Of a DNA stretch of 24,188 bases, positions 5,632 to 13,682 are shown piece by piece (positions within the stretch are counted from its first letter, which is position 1; each line of letters begins with the position of its first letter). The notes under the pieces were generated by a model, which saw only the letters and a list, made by a program, of their open reading frames with translations, was not told where the DNA came from and made no database searches. This DNA is from Planctomycetota bacterium (lineage in GTDB: Bacteria; Planctomycetota; Planctomycetia; Pirellulales; Lacipirellulaceae): positions 1 through 24,188 of the forward strand of contig JAKEIB010000356.1 of the NCBI GenBank assembly GCA_022614705.1, in the 5' to 3' direction. Made by a program: the position numbers and the translations under genes.

Positions 5632-8600
5632 ATGCCCGCTTCCGATATCGTTATCCGTGGTGCCCGCGAGCACAACCTCCGCAACGTCGACGTCGTGCTG
5701 CCGCGGAACCAACTGATTTGCCTGACCGGTGTATCGGGGTCGGGCAAGAGCTCGCTGGCGTTCGACACGTTGTATGCCGAGGGGCAACGGCGGTACGTGG
5801 AGAGTCTGTCCACCTTCGCGCGGCAATTTCTGGGGCAGATGCCTAAGCCCGAGGTGGATCACATCAGCGGGCTGAGCCCGTCGATTTCGATCTCGCAGAA
5901 ATCGTCGGGCAATAATCCGCGGTCGACGGTGGGCACGATCACGGAAATCTACGACTTCTTGCGCGTGCTGTTTGCGCGTGTTGGTCGCGGGCACTGTCCG
6001 CAGTGTGGTCGGCCGATTACGGCGCAAACGCGCGAGCAGATCATCGGGCGCATTCTGACGCTGCCGGGCGGGACGCATTTCTCCGTGCTCGCGCCCGTGA
6101 TTCGCGGCCAGAAGGGCGAGTATCGCGATCTGTTCGAGGATTTGCGGAAGCAGGGATTTGTCCGGGCGCGCGTGGATGGCCGGGTGGTGTCGCTCACCGA
6201 TGATTTGTCGCTCGATCGACAGATGCGGCACAACATTGAGGTCGTCGTGGATCGGCTGACAGCAGGGCCGGCGATTCGCGGACGGTTGTCGGAAGCGGTG
6301 GATATGGCGCTGGGGATGGGGAAGGGAAACGTTGTTGTCGCCGTCAGCGATCAGGCACCGAAGGAAAACTCGATTTCGGATTTCGGATTTCGGATTTCGG
6401 ATTTGGAAGGCAACGAAGAAATCCGCAATCCGAAATCCGAAATCCGCAATCAAAAGAAACGTCGTGAAGCAGGGGACATCGTCCTCTCGTCGGACTTCGC
6501 CTGTACGGAGTGCGGGTTGAGTTTTGCTGAGCCGACGCCGCAGCTTTTCAGTTTCAACAGCCCGCAGGGAATGTGTCTCACGTGTGACGGGCTGGGCGAG
6601 TTTTTCAGTTTCGATCCGCAGCGGTTGGTTGCGTCGCCCGAGATGTCGTTTGTGCAAGGCGCGATCGAGTTGGTTGGGCCGTGGAAGGATTTGGGGCGGT
6701 GGAAGCGGCACATTTATCGCGGCGTCGCCGAGACGATGGAGCGAAAGCTCGAGCTGGCCGAGGGGACGCTGCTGGAAACGCCCTGGCGCGATCTCACGAA
6801 GAAGCAGCGCGACATTTGGCTGTGGGGCACGGGCGAAGAACACATCACGTTCACATGGCGGGCCGGCAAGGCGGCGCAGAAGTACGGCGGCACGTTCGAC
6901 GGGCTTATTCCGGAGCTGCTGGAAAAGTATCGCGTCAGCAGGAGCCCGCCGCAGATTCGGCAGCTCGAGCAGTACATGAGCGTCATCCGTTGCCCCGATT
7001 GCCACGGGCGGCGGCTGAATCCGCAGGCCTGCGCGGTAACGGTGACCACAGCAAGCGCGAGATTTGCGGAGTCGCCCGGCATGACGCTGCCGGGCGTATG
7101 CGCGCTGGCCGTGTCGGAAGCGGGGGAATTCTTTGCGGACCTCCAACTCGAAGGCAACGAGAAGCTAATTGCGGCCGAGTTGCTCAAGGAAATCCGCGGC
7201 CGGCTCGGATTTTTACAGAACGTGGGGCTCGAGTATCTGACGCTGGAGCGGACGGCGCCGACGCTGTCGGGCGGCGAGTCGCAGCGGATTCGGCTGGCTG
7301 GACAAGTCGGCTGCGGATTGGTCGGCGTGCTTTACATTCTCGATGAGCCGTCGATTGGCTTGCATCCGCGCGACAACCAGCGGCTGCTGAACACGCTGGC
7401 CGAATTGCGCGACTTGGGCAACACGGTTGTTGTGGTCGAGCACGATGAAGACACGATGCGTGCGGCCGATCATCTCATTGACTTCGGCCCGGGGCCGGGC
7501 GTGCGCGGCGGCGAAGTCGTGGCGGTTGGGGCGGCAGATGAGATTGCGAAGAAGTCGCGGAGCGTGACGGGGGCGTTTTTGGCGGGGACTCGGAAGATTG
7601 AGGTGCCGTCGCAGCGGCGATTGCGGATTTCGGATTGCGGATTGCGGATTGAAAAGAATGGATCGGAGCGAGCCGGGCGGCGGGCACCATCCGCCGCGGA
7701 TGGTAGCGCCCCGAGTGCAGCGCTATCACACGGGGGCGAGGACGCCCCGGCTCGCTCCGACAATGAAGTTGCCAAGCTCCGCGTTATGGGCGCCCGTCAC
7801 AACAACCTCAAGAACATCGACATTGAAATTCCGCTCGGCGCGTTCGTTTGCGTGACGGGTGCGAGCGGCAGTGGGAAGAGTTCCCTGGTGAACGACATCC
7901 TGGCCGAAGCACTAATGCGCGATTTGATGGGCGGCAAGGGGCAGCCGGGCGAACACGATCACATCGAGGGGCTCGATCGGCTCGATAAGCTGATTGTCAT
8001 CGATCAGTCGCCGATTGGGCGCACGCCGCGGTCGAATCCGGGAACATACATCAAATTGTTCGACGATATCCGCTCGCTGTACACGCAGTTGCCCGAGTCG
8101 AAGCGGCGCGGGTACAAGCCGGGGCGGTTCAGCTTCAACGTGCAAGGCGGGCGGTGCGAGGCGTGCGACGGCAACGGCTCGAATCGCCTCGAAATGGATT
8201 TTCTGGCCGACGTGTGGGTGACGTGCCCGGTGTGCCAGGGGCATCGGTTCAATCGCGAAACGCTGCAGGTGATGTACAAGGAGAAGAGCATCGCCCAGGT
8301 GCTCGAGATGGACGTGCAGGAGGCTCTCGCACATTTCGAGAATATCCCGTCGATTTACCACAAGCTGAGCACGCTGCACGCGGTGGGGCTGGATTACATC
8401 AAGATCGGGCAGCCGTCGCCGACGCTGTCGGGCGGCGAAGCGCAGCGGATCAAACTGGCACGCGAGCTAGTGAAGAAGTCGACCGGGCGGACGCTGTATC
8501 TGCTCGACGAGCCGACGACGGGGCTGCACTTCGCCGACATTGAGCTGCTGCTCAAGGTGCTACACGACTTTGTGGACGCGGGCAACACGGTGCTTGTGGT

Positions 8601-11600
8601 GGAGCACAATCTCGATGTGGTGAAGACGGCGGATTGGGTGATTGATATCGGGCCGGACGGCGGCGCGGGGGGCGGACGCGTGGTGGCTTGCGGGACGCCG
8701 GAGGAACTCGCGCGATGTGCGGAGTCGCATACCGGGCGGGCGCTGGCGCCGGTGTTGGGGATTGGCGCTAAGCCACAAGCGAATGGGAAGGCGCAGAAAA
8801 AGGGCGTTGCGAAGAAGGCGAAACCGGCGAAGGAGGCGACGCATATTACGGTGCGCGGGGCGCGGCAACATAATTTGCGCGACTTGGACCTCGCGATTCC
8901 GCGCGATGCGATGACCGTGTTTTGCGGGCCCAGCGGGTCGGGCAAGACGTCGCTCGCGATGGACACAATTTACGCGGAGGGACAGCGGCGGTATGTCGAG
9001 AGTTTGAGCGCGTACGCGCGGCAGTTTGTGGGGCAGTTGCAGAAGCCGCAGGTGGATCACATCGACGGGTTGTCGCCGGCGATTGCGATCGAGCAGCGGA
9101 ACACGGGGCATACGCCGCGGTCGACCGTGGGCACGGTGACGGAGATTTACGATTACTTCCGTATCCTGTTTGCGCGGCTAGGGCAGCCGCATTGCCCGGA
9201 GTGCGACATTCCAGTCGGCACGCAAACGTCGGATCAAATCGTCGACAAGCTGCTTGAAGAACCGACGGGCACGAAGCTGTTCGTGATGGCGCCGGTCGAG
9301 GTGCAGGTCGGCGAGCAGTATGAAACGCTGTGGGAATCGCTCCGTGGCGCCGGGTACGTGCGCGTGCGCATCGACGGCGAGACGCATTCGCTCGACAAGA
9401 CGCCGACGATCGATCGGCGACGCAAGCACGCAGTGGAAGTGGTCATTGACCGGATCATCGTCCGGCCGGACGGGCGGTCGCGAATTGCGGGCAGCATCGA
9501 GAACGCGCTGGCACTGGGGAAGGGTGTCGTTCACGTCGCCCATCCCGATGATGACTTGCCCGAGTCGCGCTGGCTGGTTCGCGTGCATAGCCAACATTTG
9601 GCGTGCGAGAAATGTGGGCGGAGTTTTGATACGCTGGGCCCGCATAATTTTTCGTTCAACAGTTCGCTGGGATGGTGCCCGGCGTGTGAAGGACTGGGCA
9701 CGCAAGTAGGGGCGAATCCGGCGGCGCTGTTGCGCGATCCGGGTCTGACGCTGGCGAAGGGCGCGCTATTGGTGTGGCCCGAAGTGAGCCTGACGATGTC
9801 GCAACAGATGCTGTTGGCGTTGTCGGCGCACACGGGCGTGCCGATCGATGTGCCGTATAACGATCTTTCACCGCGTCAGAAGCGGACGGTGCTGTTCGGC
9901 ACTGGAGACGATTGGATTGAAGTCCGTGTGGGCGAGTCTCTCCGAGACTCGCGAATCGCGTCTCGGAGAGACGCGACCACTCTGTTTCGGTTTCAGTACA
10001 AGGGGTTGTATCCGGCGCTGGAGGAGGCGTCGAAGCTCTCGCCGCGGTTGCGGGCGATGTTGGAGCAATTTGTCGGCGAGATCGATTGCAGCGAGTGCGG
10101 CGGCAGCCGATTGCGGGATGATGCGGCGGCAGTACGGTTTCGCAGTCGCACACTCGATCAGATTGCTCGCACGCCGTTGGGTGAGCTTGTCGCGCAGGTG
10201 AAGAAGTGGCGGCTGGCGGCGAATGAGAAGAAGGTCGCGGGCGAGCTGATTCGCGAGATTGAGGACCGGCTGACGTTCCTCGTCGAAGTGGGGCTCAATT
10301 ATCTCACTCTGGGTCGTGCCGCGCCGACGCTTTCCGGCGGCGAGGCCCAGAGGATTCGTCTGGCTAGCCAGGTTGGCAGCGGATTGTGCGGTGTGCTCTA
10401 CGTGCTCGACGAGCCGACGATCGGATTGCACCCGCGCGACAACACGCGACTCGTGGCCGCACTTCAAAAGCTTCGCGATTTGGGAAATACGCTCATCGTC
10501 GTGGAGCACGATCGCGAAGTGGTGGAGAGCGCTGACGGGCTCGTGGACTTTGGCCCCGGCGCGGGGCGACTTGGCGGGCAGATTGTGGCCTCGGGGACGC
10601 CGCAGCGGGTCGCGCGGGAAAAGAACAGCGTCACGGGGCCGTATTTGAGCGGGAAGAAAGCGATTGGCGTTCCGAAGAAGCGACGTGGCGAGGTGTATTC
10701 GAAGACGCATGAAAAGAATGACGAAGCACGAAGCACGAAGCACGAAGGACGAGCAAATTCGTCATTCGTCATTCGTCATTCGTCATTTATTGAGATTATC
10801 GGTGCCCGTCACAACAACCTTAAGAACATCAACGTCGCGATTCCGCTCGGTACGCTCACCGCCGTCACCGGCGTGAGCGGCAGCGGGAAGAGTTCGCTGG
10901 TTGAGGACATTCTCTACAACCAGCTCGCGCGCTCGTTGCATCGCGCGAGCACTGTGCCAGGGGCTCATGAGGCGATTCGCGGGGTTGAGCACATCAACAA
11001 GGTGATTCGCGTCGATCAGCAGCCGCTGGGGAATACGCCCACATCGAACCCGGCTACGTACACGGGCGTGTTTGAGCTGATTCGCCAATTGTTCGCGCAG
11101 CTGCCGGAGTCGAAGCTACGCGGGTACGGCCCGCGGCGGTATAGCTTCAATGTGCCAGGCGGGCGGTGTGAGGCGTGCGAGGGCAACGGGCAGAAGTGTA
11201 TCCAAATGCACTTTCTGCCCGATATCTGGGTTGAGTGCGACGAGTGCCGTGGGCAGCGGTATAACCCGGACGTTTTGGAGGTGCGATTCCACGGCAAAAA
11301 CATCGCGGACGTGCTCGACATGTCGTGCGGGCAGGCGGTGGAGCTGTTCGCGAACATCCCGAAGATTCGCCGCATTCTGCAGACTCTGTGCGACGTGGGA
11401 CTTGATTATCTGACACTTGGCCAGAGCGCACCAACGCTTTCCGGCGGCGAAGCACAGCGCGTCAAATTAGCGGCCGAGCTTGCTCGGCCCGATACGGGCC
11501 AAACGCTCTATCTGCTCGACGAGCCGACGACCGGCCTGCACTTCGATGACCTGGCGAAGCTGCTGGAGGTTCTCAACCGACTGGTGGACCAAGGCAACAC

Positions 11601-12891
11601 CGTCGTCGTCATCGAGCACAATCTGGACGTGATCAAGACAGCCGATTGGGTGATTGACCTGGGTCCGGAGGCTGGAGCGGACGGCGGATACGTCGTGGCG
11701 GCGGGGACGCCGGAGGAGATCGTGGGACAATTGCGAATTGCGGATTGCGGATTGCGGATTAAGAAAGGACGCAAACGAGTTAAATCCGCAATCCGCAATC
11801 CGCAATCCGCAATCGTATCCCACACCGCCGTCGCCCTCGCGCCGGTACTGGCCGCCGGGCCGTTTGTGGAGCGAACGATGTATGACGCGGCCACGGAGGC
11901 GGCCCCGCGGACGGATGATTTAGATATCGAGGCAGTGGGGCGCGATACGCGGATGCCGTGGGAGTTGGACGGGCGCGGATGGCATACGCGAGATCGAGTC
12001 GCGCGCGATGGGCGGGATTGCAAATGGGACGGTCGCATCCTGGATGCGGTCGAGCGGCGGATTCACAAGCTGGGCGAATTTGCTGAAACGAATTGGAACA
12101 ACAGGTCGATTGTGGAGATCACGGCGTCGAAGAAAGCGGACGGGTGGTTCTTCCACGCGATCACGGGCGAGCGGTGGCTCGTGAAGTTGAAGTTCCGCAC
12201 GGCGAAGAAGACGTTTGAACGCGACAAGCTCGTGTCCGATTTGGGACTCAAGCCGCTCAACGACGTCGACGAGGTCGAGGCGTACGGTCGCGGGCCACGG
12301 GTGAAGTGCAAGAATTTGCGCGGGCCGTGGCAGGAAGTGCAAATCGACGCCCATTCGTGGCAGGAGATCGACACACCCGCCTTCTGGTCGTTCGTGGAAC
12401 GAGCAGTGGCCGGGTTTCAGAAGTTTGCCCAGCGCGTGGGCACGAAGCCCGAGGACGTGATGCCGTGGAAAGTGTTGGGGCAGAAATGGCATCTATCGCG
12501 AAAGGGATTTCCACCGGGCAAGAAGACGGCGTGGAAGCCGGAGGTGCTGGAAGAGCTGCTGGAGATGCTCGACGACGCGGTGCCGGGCGGGCAATTTTTG
12601 TGGAACAACCAGAACGTGGTTTACTTGATGGTGCCGGGTGTGCGCAAGCCGTGGGCGACGGTGTTTACGAAGCGGCTGGCGGGAGTGGACCTCGTGTTGA
12701 ACGGTCCGAAGGGCGCGTTTCAGCTAGGAAGCGTTGCCGAAATGGGTGCCGCACGGGCGCTGGCCACGGATGCCGACGACCGGGATCAGGTGAAGCTGCG
12801 GTTTGTGACGACCGACGAATTGCACGCCGAGAACGTGGCGGCGTTTTTGAAAGCGCATTTGGATTCGCTGCGCGGGGCGAATGTAGCGTGA
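5632..12891 (+). CDS. uvrA: Tandem-fused double UvrA (excinuclease ABC subunit A) with a C-terminal extension
   Basis: This 2419-residue protein contains two complete UvrA copies (about 1-1040 and 1071-2075) joined by a Lys/Ala-rich linker. UvrA is the DNA-damage sensor ATPase that loads UvrB in nucleotide excision repair. All four ATPase modules look intact. Walker A is at 33, 743, 1099 and 1747 (G-x-S-G-S-G-K-[ST]-S). The LSGGE signature starts at 545, 932, 1567 and 1936. The Walker B Asp of DEP is at 571, 959, 1593 and 1963. Zinc-finger Cys sets are complete: 291/294/315/318 and 842/845/865/868 in copy 1, 1325/1328/1349/1352 and 1846/1849/1869/1872 in copy 2. Double UvrA is known from planctomycetes and chlamydiae. 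Residues 2075-2419 match no family I recognise. Five palindromic elements are translated in frame. The ATG at 5632 gives the usual N-terminus (IVIRGAREHNLRN); earlier in-frame starts are not UvrA-like. No clear Shine-Dalgarno or SOS box was seen. Confidence 0.97.
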   Translation: MPASDIVIRGAREHNLRNVDVVLPRNQLICLTGVSGSGKSSLAFDTLYAEGQRRYVESLSTFARQFLGQMPKPEVDHISGLSPSISISQKSSGNNPRSTVGTITEIYDFLRVLFARVGRGHCPQCGRPITAQTREQIIGRILTLPGGTHFSVLAPVIRGQKGEYRDLFEDLRKQGFVRARVDGRVVSLTDDLSLDRQMRHNIEVVVDRLTAGPAIRGRLSEAVDMALGMGKGNVVVAVSDQAPKENSISDFGFRISDLEGNEEIRNPKSEIRNQKKRREAGDIVLSSDFACTECGLSFAEPTPQLFSFNSPQGMCLTCDGLGEFFSFDPQRLVASPEMSFVQGAIELVGPWKDLGRWKRHIYRGVAETMERKLELAEGTLLETPWRDLTKKQRDIWLWGTGEEHITFTWRAGKAAQKYGGTFDGLIPELLEKYRVSRSPPQIRQLEQYMSVIRCPDCHGRRLNPQACAVTVTTASARFAESPGMTLPGVCALAVSEAGEFFADLQLEGNEKLIAAELLKEIRGRLGFLQNVGLEYLTLERTAPTLSGGESQRIRLAGQVGCGLVGVLYILDEPSIGLHPRDNQRLLNTLAELRDLGNTVVVVEHDEDTMRAADHLIDFGPGPGVRGGEVVAVGAADEIAKKSRSVTGAFLAGTRKIEVPSQRRLRISDCGLRIEKNGSERAGRRAPSAADGSAPSAALSHGGEDAPARSDNEVAKLRVMGARHNNLKNIDIEIPLGAFVCVTGASGSGKSSLVNDILAEALMRDLMGGKGQPGEHDHIEGLDRLDKLIVIDQSPIGRTPRSNPGTYIKLFDDIRSLYTQLPESKRRGYKPGRFSFNVQGGRCEACDGNGSNRLEMDFLADVWVTCPVCQGHRFNRETLQVMYKEKSIAQVLEMDVQEALAHFENIPSIYHKLSTLHAVGLDYIKIGQPSPTLSGGEAQRIKLARELVKKSTGRTLYLLDEPTTGLHFADIELLLKVLHDFVDAGNTVLVVEHNLDVVKTADWVIDIGPDGGAGGGRVVACGTPEELARCAESHTGRALAPVLGIGAKPQANGKAQKKGVAKKAKPAKEATHITVRGARQHNLRDLDLAIPRDAMTVFCGPSGSGKTSLAMDTIYAEGQRRYVESLSAYARQFVGQLQKPQVDHIDGLSPAIAIEQRNTGHTPRSTVGTVTEIYDYFRILFARLGQPHCPECDIPVGTQTSDQIVDKLLEEPTGTKLFVMAPVEVQVGEQYETLWESLRGAGYVRVRIDGETHSLDKTPTIDRRRKHAVEVVIDRIIVRPDGRSRIAGSIENALALGKGVVHVAHPDDDLPESRWLVRVHSQHLACEKCGRSFDTLGPHNFSFNSSLGWCPACEGLGTQVGANPAALLRDPGLTLAKGALLVWPEVSLTMSQQMLLALSAHTGVPIDVPYNDLSPRQKRTVLFGTGDDWIEVRVGESLRDSRIASRRDATTLFRFQYKGLYPALEEASKLSPRLRAMLEQFVGEIDCSECGGSRLRDDAAAVRFRSRTLDQIARTPLGELVAQVKKWRLAANEKKVAGELIREIEDRLTFLVEVGLNYLTLGRAAPTLSGGEAQRIRLASQVGSGLCGVLYVLDEPTIGLHPRDNTRLVAALQKLRDLGNTLIVVEHDREVVESADGLVDFGPGAGRLGGQIVASGTPQRVAREKNSVTGPYLSGKKAIGVPKKRRGEVYSKTHEKNDEARSTKHEGRANSSFVIRHSSFIEIIGARHNNLKNINVAIPLGTLTAVTGVSGSGKSSLVEDILYNQLARSLHRASTVPGAHEAIRGVEHINKVIRVDQQPLGNTPTSNPATYTGVFELIRQLFAQLPESKLRGYGPRRYSFNVPGGRCEACEGNGQKCIQMHFLPDIWVECDECRGQRYNPDVLEVRFHGKNIADVLDMSCGQAVELFANIPKIRRILQTLCDVGLDYLTLGQSAPTLSGGEAQRVKLAAELARPDTGQTLYLLDEPTTGLHFDDLAKLLEVLNRLVDQGNTVVVIEHNLDVIKTADWVIDLGPEAGADGGYVVAAGTPEEIVGQLRIADCGLRIKKGRKRVKSAIRNPQSAIVSHTAVALAPVLAAGPFVERTMYDAATEAAPRTDDLDIEAVGRDTRMPWELDGRGWHTRDRVARDGRDCKWDGRILDAVERRIHKLGEFAETNWNNRSIVEITASKKADGWFFHAITGERWLVKLKFRTAKKTFERDKLVSDLGLKPLNDVDEVEAYGRGPRVKCKNLRGPWQEVQIDAHSWQEIDTPAFWSFVERAVAGFQKFAQRVGTKPEDVMPWKVLGQKWHLSRKGFPPGKKTAWKPEVLEELLEMLDDAVPGGQFLWNNQNVVYLMVPGVRKPWATVFTKRLAGVDLVLNGPKGAFQLGSVAEMGAARALATDADDRDQVKLRFVTTDELHAENVAAFLKAHLDSLRGANVA
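6372..6451. repeat. In-frame 7-nt-unit palindrome in uvrA copy 1, before the first zinc finger
   Basis: Arms 6372-6402 and 6421-6451 pair at 29 of 31 positions and are made of ATTTCGG/ATTGCGG units. They encode residues about 247-274 (SISDFGFRISD ... EIRNPKSEIRN). Copy 2 of the same protein goes directly from VVHVAHPDDDLPESRW to its zinc finger, without this segment. Confidence 0.9.
7620..7759. repeat. In-frame composite palindromes in uvrA copy 1, between the two ATPase modules
   Basis: A one-armed run of ATTGCGG/ATTTCGG units (7620-7650) is followed by an inverted repeat with 15-16-nt arms (7664-7678 with 7744-7759, one bulge) around gagcgagccggg. Inside it are a 9-bp hairpin (7686-7704) and a tagcgc/gcgcta stem. 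Together they encode residues about 663-710, just before the second Walker A domain (GARHNNLKNIDIEIPLG). Confidence 0.85.
9932..9975. repeat. 44-nt double mini-hairpin in uvrA copy 2 (TCC/GGA triloop family)
   Basis: Hairpins gcgagtctc-tcc-gagactcgc (9932-9952) and cgcgtctc-gga-gagacgcg (9957-9975) are separated by gaat. They encode residues about 1434-1448 (GESLRDSRIASRRDA) in frame. The equivalent place in copy 1 (LWGTGEEHITFTWRAG) lacks this segment. The element is the reverse-complement counterpart of 271-314. Confidence 0.9.
10717..10787. repeat. In-frame direct/inverted short repeats in uvrA copy 2, between the two ATPase modules
   Basis: Units of cacgaag (about 10725-10747) are followed by four units of ttcgtca (about 10758-10785). 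The outer aatgacga and tcgtcatt are inverted complements. They encode residues about 1696-1719 (ARSTKHEGR ... SSFVIRHSSF), immediately before the Walker A domain GARHNNLKNINVAIPLG. This is the same interdomain junction that carries the unrelated element at 7620-7759 in copy 1. Confidence 0.8.
11730..11813. repeat. In-frame 7-nt-unit palindrome near the end of uvrA copy 2
   Basis: Arms 11730-11760 and 11783-11813 match at 30 of 31 positions, all ATTGCGG units, with a 22-nt loop. They encode residues about 2033-2061 (LRIADCGLRIKK ... SAIRNPQSAI). Copy 1 reads GTPEELARCAESHTGRALAPVL where copy 2 reads GTPEEIVGQ, then the element, then SHTAVALAPVL. The insertion point is therefore defined to within a few residues. 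Confidence 0.92.
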
Positions 12892-12903
12892 CGCGCTCCG
12901 CCG

Positions 12904-12919
12904 ACCCGCCGCGGCGGGT
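12904..12919. repeat. 16-bp perfect palindrome downstream of uvrA
   Basis: acccgccg|cggcgggt lies 12 nt after the uvrA stop and about 30 nt before the next start. It could be a weak terminator or another small repeat; no T-run follows directly. Confidence 0.5.
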
Positions 12920-12947
12920 GCCCGGTCGCGGCTAAACGAGGATTTTT

Positions 12948-13631
12948 ATGTCATCGCCGGAAACTGATTCGTTGCTCGCGCCGCGGTTCTTGTTCCGCTT
13001 TTCGGTGCCGGTTTTGCGCCGCGATCTGATTTGGACGCTGGGTGGTGTCGAACTCGACGAGTCGTATCGGCTACTGAACCTGGCCGAGTTGGATGCGGGA
13101 ACAGCGGATCGCGAGCGGTCATTTGCGGACGTGCGGGCGGCATGGAGTCATGAGGGGCTGGCGTTCAACGTGCGCGTTGAGGGCAAGGATCAGCCGGTGT
13201 GGTGCCGCGAGGGGCGACTAGAAGACAGTGACGGATTACAAGTGTGGATCGACACGCGGGCGACGCTCAACATTCATCGCGCGAGCCGGTATTGTCACCG
13301 ATATGTGTTCCTGCCGGCGGGCGGCGGACACGGGCAGACGGCACCGGTGGCGGATCAGTTGCTGATCAATCGGGCCCGCGAGAACGCCCGGCCGATCCAG
13401 CCGCGCGAGTTGCAGGTGGCGAGTAAGCTCACGAAGACGGGGTACATTCTGGCCGCGTTTGTGCCCGCGGCGGCGCTGGCCGGATTCGATCCGTTGCAGC
13501 ATCGGCAGATTGGGTTTACCTACGCCGTGTTTGATCGCGAGTTGGGGATGCAGACATTCGCGACGGGTGCGGCGTTTCCGTTTTTGGAAGATCCGACTTG
13601 TTGGGCGGCGCTGGAGTTGGTGGAACGCTAA
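12948..13631 (+). CDS. Hypothetical protein, possible CBM9-like carbohydrate-binding fold
   Basis: This encodes 227 residues, with an ATG preceded by GAGGA 4-5 nt upstream. The sequence has the look of a DOMON/CBM9-like beta-sandwich: WSHEGLAFNVRVEGKDQPVW (about 65-84), then DSDGLQVWIDTRA (about 91-103), where a strand with DGLQVWID is typical of CBM9-like proteins, and TGYILAAFVPAAALAGFDP near 165-183. There is no signal peptide, so a secreted carbohydrate-binding role is doubtful. The family assignment is a weak inference from pattern. It follows uvrA by 56 nt in the same orientation, but the palindrome at 12904-12919 lies between them. Its TAA stop takes its last base from the REP palindrome starting at 13631. 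Confidence 0.75.
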   Translation: MSSPETDSLLAPRFLFRFSVPVLRRDLIWTLGGVELDESYRLLNLAELDAGTADRERSFADVRAAWSHEGLAFNVRVEGKDQPVWCREGRLEDSDGLQVWIDTRATLNIHRASRYCHRYVFLPAGGGHGQTAPVADQLLINRARENARPIQPRELQVASKLTKTGYILAAFVPAAALAGFDPLQHRQIGFTYAVFDRELGMQTFATGAAFPFLEDPTCWAALELVER

Positions 13632-13682
13632 GCTAAACCGCAAGCGGAGGCAACATGTTGACAGTTCGCTTGCGGTTTAGCT
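13631..13682. repeat. REP palindrome, left flank of the RAYT
   Basis: Perfect 16-nt arms agctaaaccgcaagcg (13631-13646) and cgcttgcggtttagct (13667-13682) have a 20-nt loop containing caacatgttg. The element supplies all or part of the stop codons of both convergent flanking genes: TAA at 13629-13631 on plus and TAA at 13677-13679 on minus. Confidence 0.9.

Noticed and set aside
5482..7146. A 554-codon open frame on the minus strand opposite uvrA
   Set aside because: It lies antisense to the N-terminal part of UvrA, is Arg/His/Pro-rich as expected of a shadow frame in GC-rich DNA, and overlaps the start regions of two real genes.
6372..11813. CRISPR array as explanation of the ATTGCGG repeats
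   Set aside because: The units are 7 nt, directly tandem, without regular unique spacers, arranged as two inverted arms and lying in an open coding frame.
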